The notes under the pieces were generated by a model that was not told the origin of the DNA, did no database searches, and saw only the letters and a list, made by a program, of their open reading frames with translations. A DNA stretch of 64,000 nucleotides from Piper betle (lineage: Eukaryota > Streptophyta > Magnoliopsida > Piperales > Piperaceae), in NCBI GenBank assembly GCA_033002965.1, contig JAURVB010012658.1, forward strand, positions 204,501 through 268,500, read 5' to 3'. Positions 23,152-35,800 of this stretch are shown here, one piece after another (the stretch's first letter is position 1; each line of letters opens with the position of its first letter). The position numbers and the translations under genes are program-made.

Positions 23152-24973
23152 TCAGTCCCATACAACAAGAGATAAAAACATGGTATGTGGATACTGCTCA
23201 TTATCATGGTCATATAACACAGGCTGCCAAAAGACATTAGGAGAGCAGGTGTGATTCATAAAAGGGGCCACATTCCACATTCCCTTGCCTATCGCATTTA
23301 TGAATATAGATAGTGGCTTATAAGTACCATAATAACAGTCTAATTTATTTTCCTTTAGAAGGTCACTTCCAATGTTCCATTTGAAGTAATCTGTATCTCT
23401 AACATAAGTATCCTCAAATGTATACTCATTATATTCATCATTATTTCTTGCCTCCGCAGGACAAATAACTTCACCAACATACTCGCAGATGAAGGAACCA
23501 GCGCGAAGAGGATCCCATGATTGCAAACCCCAACCCTTGTCCCTGGTCTTAAAATCCTCAAACTGAATGTTAATACCTTTCTGGGAAACACGATTCCGGC
23601 AAGAAATGGAACAAGAGCAAGAACCACACTCGCGTCTAAGAGGCTTCCGATGCACCAGAAGTACATTTGAAGTGTAAGGTAATGACCGCCATTTTGATGT
23701 CTACAGTCACAGCTCTCGTCTCCAGGATTACATGTCTTACTACAAGTACACTGAAGCGGAGGTCCCATTGAGCCGATGTTCTCAGGATAACTAACTTTTG
23801 AAATATAAGCAAAATGAGCCGGCCCCTTGTTCCAATCAACTTCATTAACAAGAACGACAAGCACTTTTTCAGCTCCAGAAGATAGGTCAGGTAGGATGAA
23901 ACCTTCTCTACTTGATAGACCACTTCTCCATTGCTGAATCTGCTTCCGCATTGCAATTCCTTTTGGTTGATCTTCCAGTCTCCCTAATTTGTACTTGAAA
24001 ATGCTAAAGCCTGCCTTGCCTTTATCAAGCCATGCTTTCTGAATTTTATAAAGACCAATCGTAAATGTATATCTTAGATGTTGAAGTCAACATGCTTCGC
24101 ATGACCCGTATGCCTCTGTGTGTCGTCCTTTCCATAGCCAGATTGCCTCTTTCAAGCTTCTGATCATCACTCTGTTGTCCAGATTTTGTTATCCCACCAC
24201 CCCGGCCTGTGTATATCAAACTGTCCGCATCACTCGTCTCATCATCCTTATGCAGTCCAGAAGAGACGATGCTTATCGCTATTGACTCCTCCTCTCCACA
24301 TTTAACAATCATGTAATCAATTCCAGCCATGGTTGGATTCCAACCAAACACAGCTCGACACGAAAGTAGAATATGTCCCACTTCAATCCCAGGAATGGCT
24401 CCGACCCTCCTAACCGGATTTGCACGAATATTGTTATTAAACAAGACACCCCCTGCTTGTAAGGCTGGCTGTCGAGATGGTGCCCAGTTTATAACTCTCA
24501 AATCATTTATTTATATCAACCTTCTTCTAAGACCATCAAAAATCATAAGCACTCTCTCCACAGTTCGTCTGTCACCATCTGTATCAAGCAGGATTGTGCA
24601 ATTCCAGCATCACCTAAAATTTTCTTGTGCAACTTGCGCCTTTATTTCTTTTTACTAATACATAGTGAGTCATTAGGAGCCACTACAAAGTCGTTCGTAC
24701 AAGGGGTGTGCATCAAATCCTGAACAGAAGAGTCAAAATGTACTCCATTTAGAGCATCAGGGAATTCAGATCAGGTTTCAAAGGCTCCTCCCCATGTACG
24801 GAAGAACTGTCAAATATCGTTTCAGGAATAGGATGAAGGGGAATACTTAAAGCTGCAAAGCAAGTGTAACCCAAAGGAGTAGGAAATAACGGAATCAAGG
24901 TGCGCAAAGGTTTCACATCCAGAAAGGTTGATTCTAATGAGACACAAGAGGCTGTGTCCCGTCTGCCTTCCAT
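23152..24973 (-). pseudogene. SUVH-type histone H3K9 methyltransferase (SUVH1/3-like), truncated
   Basis: Family members bind methylated DNA by an SRA/YDG domain and methylate histone H3 Lys9 by a SET domain. The N-terminus begins at 24973 (MEGRRDTASC, with the SUVH1/3-like LDVKPLRTLIPLFP). The pre-SRA helix (ERVLMIFDGLRRR) is near 24510-24550; SRA near 24500-24290 (VGAIPGIEVGH, MAGIDYM); the cysteine-rich pre-SET (CTCSKTCNPGDESCDC) near 23700-23760; SET from 23655 with GWGLQSWDPLRAGSFICEY and NHTCSPN. Reading needs several frame changes, including one between pre-SET and SET near 23670-23690. The sequence stops after NHTCSPNVFWQP...PHTMF, so the final SET catalytic segment and post-SET cysteines are missing. 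Intronless, as many SUVH genes are. Its 3' end abuts the 3' end of the proteasome pseudogene, tail to tail. Confidence 0.85.
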
Positions 24974-25329
24974 CAGACAGTACTTAAAAAGAAAAAGCCA
25001 GACTAGAGGCAAGGTGAAGAACGGCAGACACGGCCACAATTCCTTTCGAAGTCTTACTGAATTGTTACATATCTCAGATACATTGACATGCGACAAATCT
25101 GAGCTAAAACATAAGCAAACAGCACAGTTATTTACTTATATAGTCTCATCACTTACTATTAGGGTTCAGTGAAAACAATGAAACATAATAGCCTTTGGTT
25201 GGACGATCACAAATAAATGTCCTGTCCTGGCACTTAATCTTACCTTTCATGCATCAGACACTTGATCCTTAAAAACCGAAGGGAATGGAGCGCGTTACTA
25301 GTCACAGACCGCCAAGACCGAAAAAGCTT
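24974..25329. other. Non-coding stretch upstream of the SUVH pseudogene
   Basis: I see no gene. Open frames here are continuations or shadows of the SUVH N-terminus. A related copia debris block starts near 25330. Confidence 0.5.
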
Positions 25330-27735
25330 ATTGTAGGGCCCTCTAGCCCCATCCCCCTTAAAAGATATCATTTTAATGTATTTTTTATCGGTTATTAGGT
25401 TTTTTAGAAATTTTGTTGAACACCTAACACTCAAAATTAGTTACAACCAAATAACCAGGTTCTAGTACTAGTTATTGGGATTAACTAAATACCTAAATCT
25501 TCATTTCAATACATAATTGATGAGAAGTACTAACCTATTTAATTAAATCTAACACAAATAAAAGACCACCAATTTTACGTAAAAAAACCCAAAGAAAAAA
25601 ATCACAGGGTAGACTACCGGATCAAATTCACTATATCATAACTTGATACCAAAAATATTCACTAGATAACAAACTCCCTCAATATCAATTTATTACAATT
25701 TCAACACAATTGATATTAATCACAAATAAAAAGAATAAAGGAAAGACGTCACCGATTAAGAACTTTGCAAAGCTACTATTGACGATCGTAAGCGAACCTC
25801 AAAAAGATTTCACCTTTATTCAATCTAAATAATTGCCCCATCCTGCCCTCATCGCCATTTTCTTTTATTCACACAACACAACGCAAAATGCGTTTTCCAA
25901 AAAACTTAGTTTTTACCCAAAATAGGGTTGTCGGTTCGTGTATTTATAGGGGAAGGACAACCCAATAAACCTCCCTTTTCCGACTCCATAAAATACTTCT
26001 AGCCAGCATGAGAGTCTTCATCCATGCTTGCTCCATTCCTATAGTAAACATATTTTTTTCTTTAAAACAACTTTAATCATCATGTCTAAAACATTCATTT
26101 CAGTATTAAATTTTGTTAGCTCAAAAGATTTACTTTCCAACACATGTCTTACTTATTGATATTTCACATCAATATATTTGCTTCTTGAATGAAAACTTGA
26201 ATTCTTACTTAGGTGAATTACACTGTGGCTATTACAGTGGATAATATATCTTTTCTGTTTAACACCAATTTCACTTAAAAATCTCTTCGTCCATAGCATC
26301 TCCTTTTAAGCTTCTGTAGTAACAATAAATACGGCTTCAGTTGTGAATAATGCAACATACTTTTATAACCTAGACTGCCAAGACACAACCCCATTAGCAA
26401 AATAACAACAAACCCAGATGTTGTCCTTCTTGTCTTCAAGTCACCTGTCATGTATGCATCTCTGTAGCTAACCAACAAAGCTTTATTTTTTCTAAAACAC
26501 AAATGCATTTTGAATGTACCTGTCAAGTACCTTATTATCTACTTAACTGCTTACTAATATTTTTACTTGGATTTACTAAATGCCTACTAACTGTTCCAAT
26601 TGCATATGTTATTTCTGGTCTTGTACAAACCATAATATATATCGACCTACCAATAATAGAAATATGGAGAACCTTTGTCATTTCCTTCATCTCTGTTTCA
26701 CTTAAGTTACTTTTCTTCAACTTGAAGTGGCCCTCAAGTGGAACTCCAACCAGCTTTACATCTTTTATATTAAATTTTTCAAGCAACTTTTTCTATGTAC
26801 TTTTCCTATAACATCCAAAGCTTTCTAGCTCCTCTGTCATGCCAAATGGATATTTTAAAGATTTGCTTTGATGATCCCAAATCTTTCATTGTAAAAGATT
26901 TGTTCAAGTTCTTTTTTAAACTTGCAATATTGGCTCCATAATGTCCTACAATCAATATGTTATCCACATAAAGCAACAGAATAATAAAGTCATCATCTTC
27001 AAACCTCTTGATGAACATACAGTGATTAGAAACAGACTTCTTACCCATTATTTTTCATAAAAGAATCAAATTTTTTGTATCATTGTCTAGTAGCTTGCTT
27101 CAAAACATATAAACTCTTTTTAGTCTGCACATTATCTATTCCTTTCCTCTAACTTTTAAACCTTCTGGTTGCTCCATGTATATGGCCTCTTCAAGATCAC
27201 CGTGAAGAAATGGCGTCTTCATATCTAAGTGTTCAATTTTTAAATCCAAACTTGTAGCCAAAGCCAAAACAATTCTAATAGAAGATATTTTAATAACAGA
27301 AGAAAAATTTTTATCGAAATCAATACATTTTTTTCTGTCCGAAGCCCTTCACCACCAACCATGCCTTGTAACTTGGTTATGTATTATTTTCTTCGCGTTT
27401 AATCATGTAGACTCATTTATTCTTTAATACTCTAATATCATCTTAACATGTTTCTCATCAAGTATCTTATTAAAATTTAAATCACAAATACACCAACTAG
27501 GTTCTTAGAAATTTTGTTCAACACCTAGCTAGAAATTAGCTACAACCAAGTAACTGTCTGATACCATTGTTGGGCCCTACGAGCTTTTAAAAGGGACTTG
27601 CAGTAGGTATCACAGATCTCTTTAATCCGAAAAGCTAGCTTAAGGTATAAGACTTTCTTATTACTCTATATACAAGTCACCAGTCACATCTAAATATGAT
27701 GTAGGATAAACCTAATAATTCTCCCCTTCAACACA
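25330..27735 (-). mobile_element. Degenerate Ty1/copia remnant
   Basis: The minus strand carries RT fragments (26806-27048 with LLYVDNILIVG; 26535-26786 with VCTRPEITYAIGTVSRHL) and an RNase H-like start (26275-26526, with GFVVILLMGLCLGSLG). A piece near 27170-27250 matches an upstream RT segment (EQPEGLKV-like, GDLEEA-like). Many stops and shifts are present. An LTR-like sequence beginning TGTTGGGCCCTA lies at 27569-27733, next to an initiator-Met primer-site match (CTGATACCAT on the plus strand near 27559). A shorter match to its 5' end is near 25333. Confidence 0.82.
27569..27733 (-). repeat. Short LTR of the degenerate copia element
   Basis: About 165 bp from TGTTGGGCCC to CTTCAACA, bordered on the internal side by a primer-site-like sequence. 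A relative occurs at 27918-28066. Confidence 0.6.
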
Positions 27736-27917
27736 TGCTAGGTCCATATGTTATAGTGAAATTCCAAAAACTCTAATTCAGGCTGGCTACTATTTGAATC
27801 ATCTCACCTCCACCACACCTCATCACATGAATGATGTTTCAAGAGACTCGAATCTAATTCGAGCTGGTTGACATACCATGAGGCAAACCAAGGCAATACT
27901 AAAACCAACTTTAATTG

Positions 27918-28066
27918 TTGGGCCCTATTGGCCCCCAAAAAAACTTGTAATAGGTGTGACGGGTTTTTTAAATTTAAAAGTTATCTTAAAAAATAAGGTT
28001 TTACTATTAACTTATATACAAATAAACAATCCCCTCTAAAATTGATGTGAAATAAACCCAATACTA
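27918..28066. repeat. Second copy of the short copia LTR (solo fragment)
   Basis: Begins TTGTTGGGCCCTATTGGCCC and follows 27569-27733 through its AT-rich body, ending near AATAAACCCAATA. No adjoining coding sequence on its right, so a solo LTR or fragment. Confidence 0.6.
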
Positions 28067-28336
28067 CACGGCTGTAAAACTTGGAGAAATCAGCGTACAT
28101 TACTGCAGAAACTCCCGTGTTCAATCCCCATTGCTTTACGTCAAGCTTTACCCATGGCGGATACCAGAGACCATTGTATATTTCCCACCCTTTGATTCCC
28201 AACAAAATTAGATAGAAAGCTTACACAATGACATGATAAATTTTACAAGGATTTGGGCCTCCTACGTATAGAGAAGCTCATATCTTCATTTGCGACTTTT
28301 TCTTAAACGACACGACCACTAGTGATGTACCCTTTC

Positions 28337-28600
28337 CTACAACGGCGGCGCGATTATGACAAGAACACCATGCTCAAGGAATTGCTGTGCAATGTCGTAG
28401 TTTACTCCCCAGATGGCTAGCAATTGACCATCAGATTCAGCCAATGGCTTATTCAGGAAGCTCCACGTCTCAGTCGGTGTGAATTTGGCTTTGAAAAAGC
28501 CGATTCTATCTCCTTGATGGAAAAAATGAGCGATGTACATCTGTTCCACAAATGCTGGATTTTTCTTATAAACTATAAAACTATGGTCATTCCAGCTTGG
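28337..28600 (-). pseudogene. Protein-coding fragment, family not recognised
   Basis: The minus strand has an open stretch of about 85 residues that reads like real protein: FVEQMYIAHFFHQGDRIGFF, then ETWSFLNKPLAESDGQLLAI, then IWGVNYDIAQQFLEHG, ending in a stop at 28337. Composition is balanced, with spaced hydrophobic residues and no low complexity. A further segment at 27981-28205 (IYNGLWYPPWVKLDVKQWG) could be related but overlaps a copia LTR. I do not recognise the family and cannot see a start codon or full gene. Confidence 0.35.
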
Positions 28601-29300
28601 ATGTGAGTGTGGTTAGTGATGCAAGGCTCACAGTTTTGCCCATGTTATATACTGAAATGCAGGTTGTTCGTGCATGGTGTTTCTCGCATTTGATCTTTTC
28701 TTTGCATTTTCTCTGTGTCTTGTTAGCATTGCCCTGTGCTGCTATTGCCTTTTTGTATGTTGTCGTTGCTGGTCCGGAAAGTGCTTCCGAAGCGGCATAA
28801 AAGCCCTTCCCAGGTTCCGATTTCGCCAAGCCACTGAACTATGGGGAAACTCTATCGTTGATAGGACGAGAAGCACTTTTTGACACCTTCAGAAAGGCAG
28901 GTGTTGGAGTATCAACTACTGAAGTAGCTTTCTTGCCGGAAAATTTGGTGGGTATATTTTCCCTTGATGCTCAATCTGAAATTGTCTGCAACTATGATCT
29001 TTTCAGTTCGTCATATTAACTTTTCACGATTGCTTAGACTAGTATTTTCGTTAGCATTTGGTGTTGGAATGCTGCATTTGCCTAATTTTACGATATGAAG
29101 ATGGATCAAAACTTAGTCGACTCCCCTGCAGAAACCATTTCTATTCTGGTTGCATCGTCAGATGGCTGTGGTTGAATGCAACATGCCCGCTTTACAAATA
29201 CGACATTCGGGGGGATGACAAGCTAAAGTCTAACTGCTGCATCACCCTTGTGAAAGGGGAACTCAATTCTTTGCAGTGCTGCTATGAATGCCTCAATTTA
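28600..29300 (+). pseudogene. RING-H2 E3 ubiquitin ligase (At4g11680-like), truncated and decayed
   Basis: The family has membrane segments followed by a C-terminal RING-H2 that recruits E2 enzymes. Here a hydrophobic segment (FLAFDLFFAFSLCLVSIALCC, about 28674-28740) leads to the family-typical juncture ASEAA, then, after a one-base frame loss near 28797, KALPRFRFRQATEL. After an intron-like gap the RING exon (29058-29220) reads [20 protein letters not shown]. Zinc ligands are damaged: the expected CPLCKY is CPLYKY, and the CNHHFH block reads CRNHFYSGC. The N-terminal membrane segments are missing. Non-functional by these criteria. Confidence 0.7.
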
Positions 29301-29707
29301 AGCTGCTAGATAATAGGTGGTAAAGGTTAAGAGGAATATTGATGTTTGACATTAAAACCATTTTTGCAGGGTCCAATTCATGCTTGTTATGAAGGAAGTA
29401 GACAAGTGACCTTTTTGCTCACATTGCAACTCTGAAATAGCCCCACCGCCTCAAAGATCTCAACGATGTAATAAGGAGATTTATGCGCACAAAATACTAG
29501 GAATGAACGGAGACTAGAGACGCAGAGTTTCCTTGAAATGAATTCGTCGTTAGCCACATATGGTGCCATTCATTCATCATATATGTTATAACTCAGATGA
29601 AGGCAAAATACAGCAAAGGGAAATTCATGAATACGCTCGACAGGAAAACAGAATACAACACAGGACGGTGGCCGGACAACAAGTGAGAGGTATAGAGTGC
29701 TCGGCAA

Positions 29708-30534
29708 TCATACATTCTTGTTCTTCTTCATCTTGGACGGCGGCCATCTTCCCTTCTTCCTCATCCTTCTCTTCCGGACGAGCCTCTTCCTTCGTAGCCT
29801 TATCTTCTTGGCCAGCTTCATCTTCAGCCTTTGCTCAAGTATCATCTGCTGCTTCGACTCCAAAGGCAGGTTCTCAACTGCCACAGCCTCCTCGGCTGGC
29901 CCACCAACCATTTCTGACGAAGCTCGAGCAACCAAAGAGCTACTCCGTAGGACAAAGTTAGGAGAATGCAAGCAAAGCTTATCCGAAAACTTGGACAGCA
30001 ACTGAAGGGGACTTGGTTGCAGTCTGGAGGCTACACAATTTCTTAGGTCACCAATACATTTGCAATGCATATATTAAAATTTCAAATAGTATAGGCAGGA
30101 ATAATTCCCCATAATATAGAATGAAACCAGCGGATAAGGCTGGGCAAACCAAGGAATCACCCACCCTACAGCTAGCTCTTTACACGATTTCCTATAATTT
30201 AGAAACGAAAACGAACTATACCATCCATTGCGGGATTTCACCTCAAAGGTCACTAACGAACAGAAACAGAGGAGCCCATACATACATGGCATACAAACAG
30301 AAGAAGAGAAATAGACGCAGAATCGTGTTACAGCCTCATAAGAGGTAACGCATCTATCTACATTTGGACGGACGAACAAACCAAACCCAAGCAATCGAGC
30401 AATAATAAATAGTACAGAAAAGAAGAAGAAGAAGTGGAGATGAGGAACTCACAAGGGTGGGTGGGATAGGCGGCCATTGGGTGAGGAAAGGAAGGGAGAA
30501 GGGAGATGGAGGAGTTGGGGAGGAGGAGCGCCAT
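29708..30534 (-). CDS. PSRP5: Plastid-specific 50S ribosomal protein 5 (PSRP5)
   Basis: A small protein of the chloroplast 50S ribosomal subunit, nuclear encoded and imported. Two exons, 30534-30453 (82 nt) and 30030-29708 (323 nt), give 134 residues in one unbroken frame; the intron starts GTGAGT and ends GTAG, phase 1. The N-terminus (MALLLPNSSISLLPSFPHP) is Ser/Leu-rich without acidic residues, as in a chloroplast transit peptide. The mature part has a Glu-rich stretch (EEAVAVENLPLESKQQ) then the strongly basic family signature KMKLAKKIRLRRKRLVRKRR followed by a KKGRWPPSKMKK tail. Length is close to the roughly 150 residues usual for the family. It is isolated, with graveyard DNA on one side and intergenic DNA on the other. 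It looks functional. Confidence 0.92.
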
Positions 30535-32808
30535 CTTCGCGGCCTCGTTCCCCCTCTGCGCGGATGATGGATGGATTGTGGATAACACGAAGGTCGCGAA
30601 GGGGAGAAATTGCGGGGCCAATGATGGTCAGGCCCATTCCCGTCGTCGGCTCACACTCTTCACTTTTACGATTGCTCGGCCCATTATGCATGCATTGAAC
30701 AACTTTTCGGGTTTGTTTAAATCGTGAAAAACAGAGGACATTAAAAAAATCTATTCACTCGTATAAAATAGTCCATCACACTAATTTTCTTTAAAAAAAT
30801 TATAAAGAAACGAGACAAAGTGAGATTGGAATTTTTCTTTTGCTTTTTCACATCCAATTTCTTCCATTGTCTCACTAACCAAACATACTTTTTTGTTATT
30901 CAACAAAAATTTTCGACTCTTGTAGGTGGATCATCTCCATTGGTGTGTTTTTCCCTAGTTAACTTGAGCCCTTCCACTAGTTGACCATTCAATCAAGATA
31001 AAGATAAATATACTTCCAGGTGAAAAATATTAAATACACTCATTATTATTCTCCTTTTTTTTAATTCAAGAAAAATCAATAAAGCTCTCTCAGTTATTGA
31101 GGGGAGGAGGGGGGTTTGATCAATCCAAACGCCTTATTAGTTTAAACTTTTCTCTAAATATTTTTTTTGTTGGAGCTCACACCGAAAAGAAAGGGGTTTG
31201 AGCAACCCATTTTAATACAAGTGGAAGGGTACCACCAAAAAAATAAATTCTCTCACAATTGTCACCTCCCCCTCCCCTCCTCTCCCCCTTCATCCCCATC
31301 ACGTCTCCTCCCCTCCTCTTCCCCACACCTATCCCTCCCCCTCCCCTTCCCATATTCTTCAGCTTCCTCTGCCCCTTCCTGTGTTATTTTTGTTATAATG
31401 CCAAGCAATGTCATTTGTATTTTTAAAAACAATTGCTGTTTCGAACATTATTTTATAAACACTGTTACTTTTAATAATCACAACAAATCAAAATTCATGA
31501 TAATTTTTTTATAAATTTTATATAAATATTGAATATAGCATCCAAACGCCCGCAATTCAATTTTAAACATAGTGGAAACCATATAGTAGGGTATCACTAG
31601 AGGATGCCGTTTATGTCAGTACTTATCAGCATCGTCATCGATGTTAAATTCGAGTATGCTTTCACTAATTTAAAAACCAAAAAATTAAATTAAGGCTTAC
31701 CATTCGCTATGGGAGGAACAATATTTACAGGTACCCAATCAATAGGCCGTTGTTTTAGACGATTACAACCCGAAAATCATATTTACTTATCATTATCTTT
31801 TACATCTCAATGGGGTAATGAATCACTGTCGCTTGCCCTAATGATCTAAACACTGAATGCATACAAATTAATACTGTCATCCAAAAATCCTATTTTACAG
31901 ACTTCCCCGTTCCACCCATTTCAAAAGAGCTAAACAATTGACAGATGAGAAGGACATCATTTGAAAAATATAACATCATGCAAAGAAAACATGGTTGCTA
32001 ACCCCCGGAGCATACCCCTCGTATACAAAACCCGAGCATTCAACTTCAAACAGCTAATTATCATCCTCTCTGGAATCCAACAATCATTTCTGGAAGAGAA
32101 CAGACCCCACAAACGGTAGACTGGTTGATGAACTAAAATCCAACTTTAGCAGCACGAGTGGTCAAGCAATAGACAACAAACTGGCATGAGTTTTCAATAT
32201 GCCCTATCATTTTCCCTTCCCCCGCGTATTCTCCATATCTCTGATTTACCCAAGCAATGTTAAGTTGGGGCTCCAAGGCTCTGCCAGCAGAAGCTGTCAC
32301 CCACCAGACCACTAAGGAGGAATTTCCCTGCATTGTTCTTCTCCATCTGTGCTGGAAACACACACCAACTACGTACACAGCTTGGGATTCCAATGGCCGT
32401 TGCCAAAAATAGTGGATGTACAGAAAAAATAAGACAACTCAAAATACAATAAACGACCCAGATAATATTCAACTTAACATATAAAAGAATGAAGCTCACA
32501 CTTAGTTGAGCAGCCAAAACATTTAGTGATCCACTTCCTTCTGACCTAAGTATACCCTAACTAATGCCTCCATTTTGACAAGACAATTTTCAAGAGTGAG
32601 CAAACACCACAACATGATCAGTCTTGAGATCCCCACCACCTTGCACAAGCCATGATCATTACAGACATCGTGCAGAGTTGTACACAAACTCCTACTGCCT
32701 GTCCCACTTCAAGCACCCGAGAATAGGTCATGCATGAGAACCATCTCCGCATCACGAAGGCAAATATGTATGTCTAAGAAGATAACTTCCACTAGAAGAT
32801 GGTTCAAA
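30535..32808. other. Intergenic region between PSRP5 and the exportin gene
   Basis: The first 150 bp hold the probable PSRP5 5' leader and promoter. Beyond that the DNA is AT-rich with a pyrimidine tract at 31262-31370 (CCTCCCC-type repeats). Roughly 31900-32808 would contain the 3' UTR of the exportin gene. I find no supported gene; open frames near 31167, 32133 and 32260 have no recognisable domain. Confidence 0.5.
31262..31372. repeat. CT-rich low-complexity tract
   Basis: About 110 bp almost purely of C and T on the plus strand, with CCTCCCC and CTCC units. It could be a simple-sequence expansion; no function is inferred. Confidence 0.8.
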
Positions 32809-35800
32809 CTATTTGACACGAAATTCATGTCTGAACATTGTCAAACCCTGTGTGAACTTATCTCTGTTCTTGGAGTCCAAGCTCCGGTTGACATCATTCA
32901 TCAGCTTGTCAAAGCAAGCAGAAATGCGTTGTTGCTGATCTAGTGGCTGCAAAAGAGAAACATACTATGTCAACTCTTCTTCCATCTTATCCTCAAAAGA
33001 AGTGTGAGACATAAATCTTTATCTAGGATCCATGCGATTACAAATGGCAAAATTTTGATGATTAGATGCCCTTTCTATGTGATCAAAAACTTCATGTGAT
33101 TGTTGGCTTAAAAGACGACACATCAAAAAATAGTAAATCTATTTTCATAAAATCTGCCTAGTGCCTTGACCATAAGAACTAATTATGTAGAACAAAAAAA
33201 AATATTAAATTAAAGTTGAAGAGGCGTAGTAATACAAACCTGCAATGCCAAAATTTGAGATTTCAAGTCATTATAAATCTATCAAAAAAAAAAAAACAAT
33301 AAAAATCTCCAACTATGGGAAAAGTACACAATATAAGATATAAGAAAGCAATCAAATAATCGACTTTTTTAGACCATTTAAAATGTATACCTAAGCAACC
33401 ACAAGATGAAAGAAGGCTTGTTTTAGCTACAACTTGCATAAGGCAAATTTGCAAGATATAAAATTTGCATACAATACAAGTGTTGAAGTAAATATTTAAT
33501 GGTTCTTTTTCCTTAGAGATTGAGCTTTTGAGATAAGTAGTTAGCCTATCTAAAATTTATATAGTATCAAAGCCAAAGGTCTGAGGATTATCGTGTTGGC
33601 GATATGTGCTCAAAGAAATATTAATTGCTTCATGTTGTGTCCAATGGACTATTTGCCCTCGTGTTTGTTTATGCGCTAAGCTGTAGAAGTTTGCTCTGCA
33701 CATGACGAGGAGTGTTGAAGTGAATATTTAGTGGTTCTCTTTCCTAATAACTTTAGCTTTTAGGACGAGTGGTTAAACCATCTAAAGTTTACAATAAGAT
33801 ATGCTAGGGCCACTAAGCCAAATGTCAATTTGACAACAAGAAAGTAAATATCGACTTAACAAAAATTGTTTGAAAAGTACAAGCAGGCTTATCAATTATC
33901 TTACCTGTTCATTAATAAGTATTAAACTGAGCAATGGCCGGGCTAAGGCTCCACTGATTTCCACAATCCTCAAACAGAATTATCTCAAATAAAGTCTTCA
34001 ATATCTGCTAGCGACAAAAGTATAATGCAAGCAATTATAATAGACTTTTTAGAGCCATATAAATTATATAACTAACCAACCACAAGATGAAAGTACAAGC
34101 CTTGTTTTACTAACAGCATATAAGAAAAAGGCAATTGATAGGATCTTGCCTCAGGAAATAAACTGGGGCAGTCTGCAATGTGCCGAGCAAGATTCATAGC
34201 AACCGCTGCTGTGGGGCCTTCTCCCATTGTGATGTTGTTGAAGTAGTAAGTAGCCAAACTATCCACAGAAGATGCACACTGCAAGCAATATTGAACATCA
34301 TCAGCATAAAAATAGGTTGCTTCTCAAAAGAGGTTGTGAAGATTCTTTTATTTCTAACAAGTTATTTGTTAAATAATAATCATTTAAAATCAGGTAAGGT
34401 TTGTCCGTAAGAAAGACAAAAAGAAAGAAAAAAAAAGAGAATGACACAAAAATTGAACATCAAAGCAACAGAAGAGCATACACACCTGAGAGGAAATGCC
34501 CGTATCTAAATTCTTAAGACCAGATTCAAGGGATCCAACGATATGCATGAATGTGTTTGTGTCAAGATTGAGTACAAATATGATATGAGAACTGAACAAA
34601 ACCTCCAAGAAAGCAAAATATGCCTTGGTAAGCTGCACATAATTAAAAAAAGTCAGGAAACTGAAAGCCGAAAAAATATAAAATAGATGTCTAGCAGCAT
34701 TGGATATAGATACCATGATGGATAGCCAAGAGACCAAGATATGAGAGGTATGCCTATATTGGAGATATTTATAAAACTTCCAGATGTATAGGTATCATTT
34801 CTGGTAGATATGGTATGTTAACCTTGATGCATGTAAATATAAACAATACAATTAACAATACCTCAAAAAAGCTAAACAAGTTCATATATGTCCCTCCAAT
34901 CATCCAATCACAAACTATTTAAATTAGAGTCAGATACACACAAAACAAATTATAATAATATCAATTTCACTTCTAAAAGGAAGTCGCTTTTCTTTTGTTA
35001 TTTCCACAAGTGTCTTTAACTTTTTAAAAAAAGTGTTGATGTCTAAATGTTATCGATACTGCAGACATATTTTTATAAATCACCAATACAACTCCCCTAT
35101 AGGCCAAAATCAATTTTGACACCTGTTATTGTTTTGGCAATCTGCCGATATCGTTATAAAACCAATCCCAATATACTGTTGATATTGTAAACCATGATGT
35201 CACGTATAGATTAGGGTTTAGGCCCTTTTCATGATTTAAAGGTATGTCAGCGAGATCAATGTTTCGAGTGCCAGACCCTCCAAATTTCAAGCAATGTATT
35301 AAAATTCAATCTCACTGCAAAAATTGCCAAAAGCTGTAACGCACCTTTCTGTACGCCAATACATCAACAAGAGGTACTGATAAAATCATTTTCATCGCTA
35401 TATCAAGAGCATCAACAAGTGCTCTGTCACCATAGAGCTCAAACACACCAAAGTTGACATAATTGCCAGACAAAGCTACATTGCATAATTAAAACATGAA
35501 TTAGGATAATCTCATGACTGCAAAATGCAAAAAATATAAGGCTACTCAAAATAACTATTAAATCATTCGCTTATATGCATGTATTCCCTTGTGTTGGCTC
35601 ATAAATTGTAGTGATCCTTATGTATAAGTTTGTAGGGAAAAAAGCTGAACATATATATTTTTCAAAGGAAAGAACGCTTTTTCTTTTTATCTACTTTTTT
35701 TAAAAAAAGAGAATGATTCCAGAGATATGATTTCTAGCTTGACGTAACAAAAGAAGATGTGTCAAATAATTAAACAGAATGATTGCAGAGATCAAAGGTA

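Noticed and set aside
22855..23237. Minus-strand frames overlapping the end of the proteasome copy
   Set aside because: They are antisense shadows of the proteasome tail and the SUVH truncation point.
28770..28950. Plus-strand frame reading FAKPLNYGETLSLIGREALF
   Set aside because: At first it looked like an unknown protein, but the adjacent frame gives ASEAA...KALPRFRFRQATEL of the RING ligase family, so this one is an out-of-frame shadow.
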